In this document: positions 43,107 to 44,235 of the stretch, in pieces
Layout of the letters: each line of letters opens with the position of its first letter
How positions within the stretch are numbered: position 1 is the first letter of the stretch
DNA from: Hyphomonadaceae bacterium
GTDB taxonomy: Bacteria; Pseudomonadota; Alphaproteobacteria; Caulobacterales; Aquidulcibacteraceae
Length of the DNA: 44,235 nt
Direction: 5' to 3'
NCBI GenBank assembly: GCA_022841905.1
Contig: JALHQO010000003.1
Location: 1 to 44,235, forward strand
Program-made: the position numbers and the translations under genes
Notes under the pieces: model-generated
Told to the model about the DNA's origin: nothing
What the model saw: only the letters and a program-made list of their open reading frames with translations
Database searches by the model: none

Positions 43107-43921
43107 AAGTACGGATAAAGCGCCAAGCGCACGCGTGAGGCTTGCGCAAGCACGTCGCGATAAGCTGGTGGGGCTTCTGGCGCGCTCGCCTGTGACCAGA
43201 GGCCGACAAATCGCGTCATCTGCGCTGAGGCATCGCTGTACGCTTCGGCGTCTTCGCCGCTGAGCTCCGCTTGTCCGGCTTGCAGCACGGCTTGGGCGGC
43301 GAGGGCCGCGCCCATGCTGTGCTGGTATTCGATCGCGTCGACGAAATCTTGCTGCACCACGCCTTGATAGAGGCCGGTGGCGATGTCGACCATGCGTGCG
43401 GCGAGCGCCGCGTCATCGATTTCCGCGAGCGCGTCGGCGGCGCGGTCGATCTCGGCTTCCGCTGCATCGATGTGGGCGGGCGCGCCATCAGCGGCGGCGC
43501 GGACGATGGCGACATTGAGTGAGCCGAACTGATCGGCGGCGACGTTGTACACTTCGAGCACGCCTTGCTCGACCAGGATGCCCGCTTCGGCGGTTTGGCC
43601 TGCCGCCGCAACGCGGTCCGCCGCCAGTACGAAGCCTTTGAGGTGCGCCAGGCGCAGCGCCGTGAGCTGATCGCCGGAGACGCCGGCATAGGCGCTCGCC
43701 GCGCCCGCTTCGCCACCGGGGCCGCCTTCGCCGCCAGGCGCGGTGGCTGTCGCCGGAGAAGGCGCAGGCGCGCTGGCGCCGGCTTCACCGGCCTCGCCGC
43801 CATCACCGCCTTCGCCGCCAGCCGAGCCGCTTTCGCCGCCCTCGCCGCCGCAGGCCGCAGCCAAACAAACCACCGCCGCCGCGCCGACCGCGCGCCAGTA
43901 TTTCAGTCTGATGCCGCTCAT
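43103..43921 (-). CDS. Glycine-rich lipoprotein of unknown function
   Basis: The 272-residue protein has the signal MSGIRLKYWRAVGAAAVVCLAAAC (lipobox LAAAC). Residues 25-75 are almost entirely Gly, Glu, Ala, Ser and Pro with GGE/GGD triplets (GGEGGESGSAGGEGGDGGE). A helical domain from about residue 80 contains LTALRLAHLKGFVLAADRVAAAGQTAEAGILVEQGVLEVYN. The triplets suggest an extended or collagen-like stalk. The signal peptide resembles that of the next gene upstream, suggesting common origin. Function unknown. Confidence 0.82.
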   Translation of the reverse strand: MSGIRLKYWRAVGAAAVVCLAAACGGEGGESGSAGGEGGDGGEAGEAGASAPAPSPATATAPGGEGGPGGEAGAASAYAGVSGDQLTALRLAHLKGFVLAADRVAAAGQTAEAGILVEQGVLEVYNVAADQFGSLNVAIVRAAADGAPAHIDAAEAEIDRAADALAEIDDAALAARMVDIATGLYQGVVQQDFVDAIEYQHSMGAALAAQAVLQAGQAELSGEDAEAYSDASAQMTRFVGLWSQASAPEAPPAYRDVLAQASRVRLALYPYF

Positions 43922-43980
43922 GCGCCACGCCCCTTCGGAACTTCGAGGGGCTCGTCTGCCTTAAATGCGAACGGCTCGCA

Positions 43981-43999
43981 AGAAGCAAATGCTGCTTCT
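43981..43999 (-). terminator. Small hairpin at the end of the GER-repeat gene
   Basis: AGAAGCA (43981-43987) and TGCTTCT (43993-43999) form a 7-bp stem over five bases, overlapping the stop codon of the small lipoprotein. There is no clear T tract, so it is a weak candidate. Confidence 0.3.
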
Positions 44000-44207
44000 A
44001 ACCGCCGCGCCCGCGCTCGCCACGCTCGCCGCAGCCGCCGCGCTCGCCTCGTTCTCCGCGTTCGCCCCGCTCTCCGCGCTCGCCATAGTAGTCGCCGCGT
44101 TCGCCGTAGCCGTGGCCGGTTGCGCCATGCGCGTAGCAACCGCCGAGCGCGACGAGTGCAGCAGCGGCGCCAACAGTGCGCCAAGTTTTCAGTTTGAGAT
44201 TGACCAT
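43998..44207 (-). CDS. Small lipoprotein with collagen-like GER repeats
   Basis: From ATG 44207 (AGGA five bases upstream) the 69-residue protein has the signal MVNLKLKTWRTVGAAAALVALGGC. A short mature part follows, with YGERGDYYGERGERG and further GER triplets (about eight GER units), interrupted by GGC. Repeats of G-x-y fit a short collagen-like segment. An ATG at 44219 would add four residues. The signal LKLKTWRTVGAAAALVAL closely parallels IRLKYWRAVGAAAVVCLAA of the neighbouring lipoprotein. Function unknown; perhaps a surface or structural protein. Confidence 0.75.
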   Translation of the reverse strand: MVNLKLKTWRTVGAAAALVALGGCYAHGATGHGYGERGDYYGERGERGERGERGERGGCGERGERGRGG

Positions 44208-44235
44208 CGTGTTCCTCATGGTGGCGGTGTCCGCC

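Overview
The window looks like a chromosomal segment from a GC-rich alphaproteobacterium, probably Caulobacterales (Hyphomonadaceae-like). This rests on the gene order (ftsEX - ydcF - plsC - DUF2125 - tyrA - chorismate mutase; argH - lptM - lysA - DUF4175), a MetH split into two genes and an RpoE-ChrR pair. The taxonomic placement is inference; no rRNA or tRNA gene is present. Genes are densely packed, with many 4-base ATGA/GTGA overlaps, and no stretch longer than 300 bases lacks a gene or mobile-element sequence.

Left end (1-2895). The start of an HTH/S24-type repressor (minus strand, cut by the window edge) and pyrD (plus strand) appear to be ancestral divergent neighbours. They are now separated by a 2.6-kb insertion at about 118-2750. 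It has 27-bp imperfect terminal inverted repeats (23/27), an 11-base flanking direct repeat, an IS1595-family transposase and several cargo frames. The main cargo is a 223-residue protein with an HEPN-like Rx4H motif. Its start codon interlocks head to head with that of a 47-residue charged protein. This is the most accessory-looking part of the window.

Core region A (2895-11348). pyrD converges on an mlaA-mlaC pair (outer-membrane lipid asymmetry). Next comes an apparent methionine-cycle operon: an ArsR-methyltransferase repressor of SahR type with a palindrome over its start codon, then metF and the two halves of metH.

Core region B (11468-24958). An M16 peptidase lipoprotein, two exported proteins of unknown function, gloB divergent from a methyltransferase, a lone P-II protein and a DUF885 lipoprotein. 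A sigma-E/ChrR module (singlet-oxygen type) follows, divergent from an FAD oxidoreductase and a DUF1365 gene, with a good sigma-E promoter in between. A membrane acyltransferase and a fasciclin lipoprotein end the region.

Core region C (25034-35218). A DUF2235 hydrolase, metX-metW (MetX lacks its nucleophilic serine), chorismate mutase-tyrA, and a minus-strand run ftsE-ftsX-ydcF-plsC-DUF2125. The FtsE is altered at several catalytic motifs. A zinc-ribbon membrane protein and a hypoxanthine phosphoribosyltransferase gene follow.

Core region D (35219-44235). A small lipoprotein, a DUF4175/TIGR02302 protein, lysA, a REP-like palindrome, lptM and argH (all minus strand) face tlpA and a GNAT acetyltransferase. 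At the right edge are two glycine-rich or collagen-like lipoproteins with related signal peptides.

Main points for a second look: the cargo-bearing IS1595 element with its HEPN-like gene, MetX without the nucleophile, the degenerate FtsE, the SahR operator, and the paired collagen-like lipoproteins.
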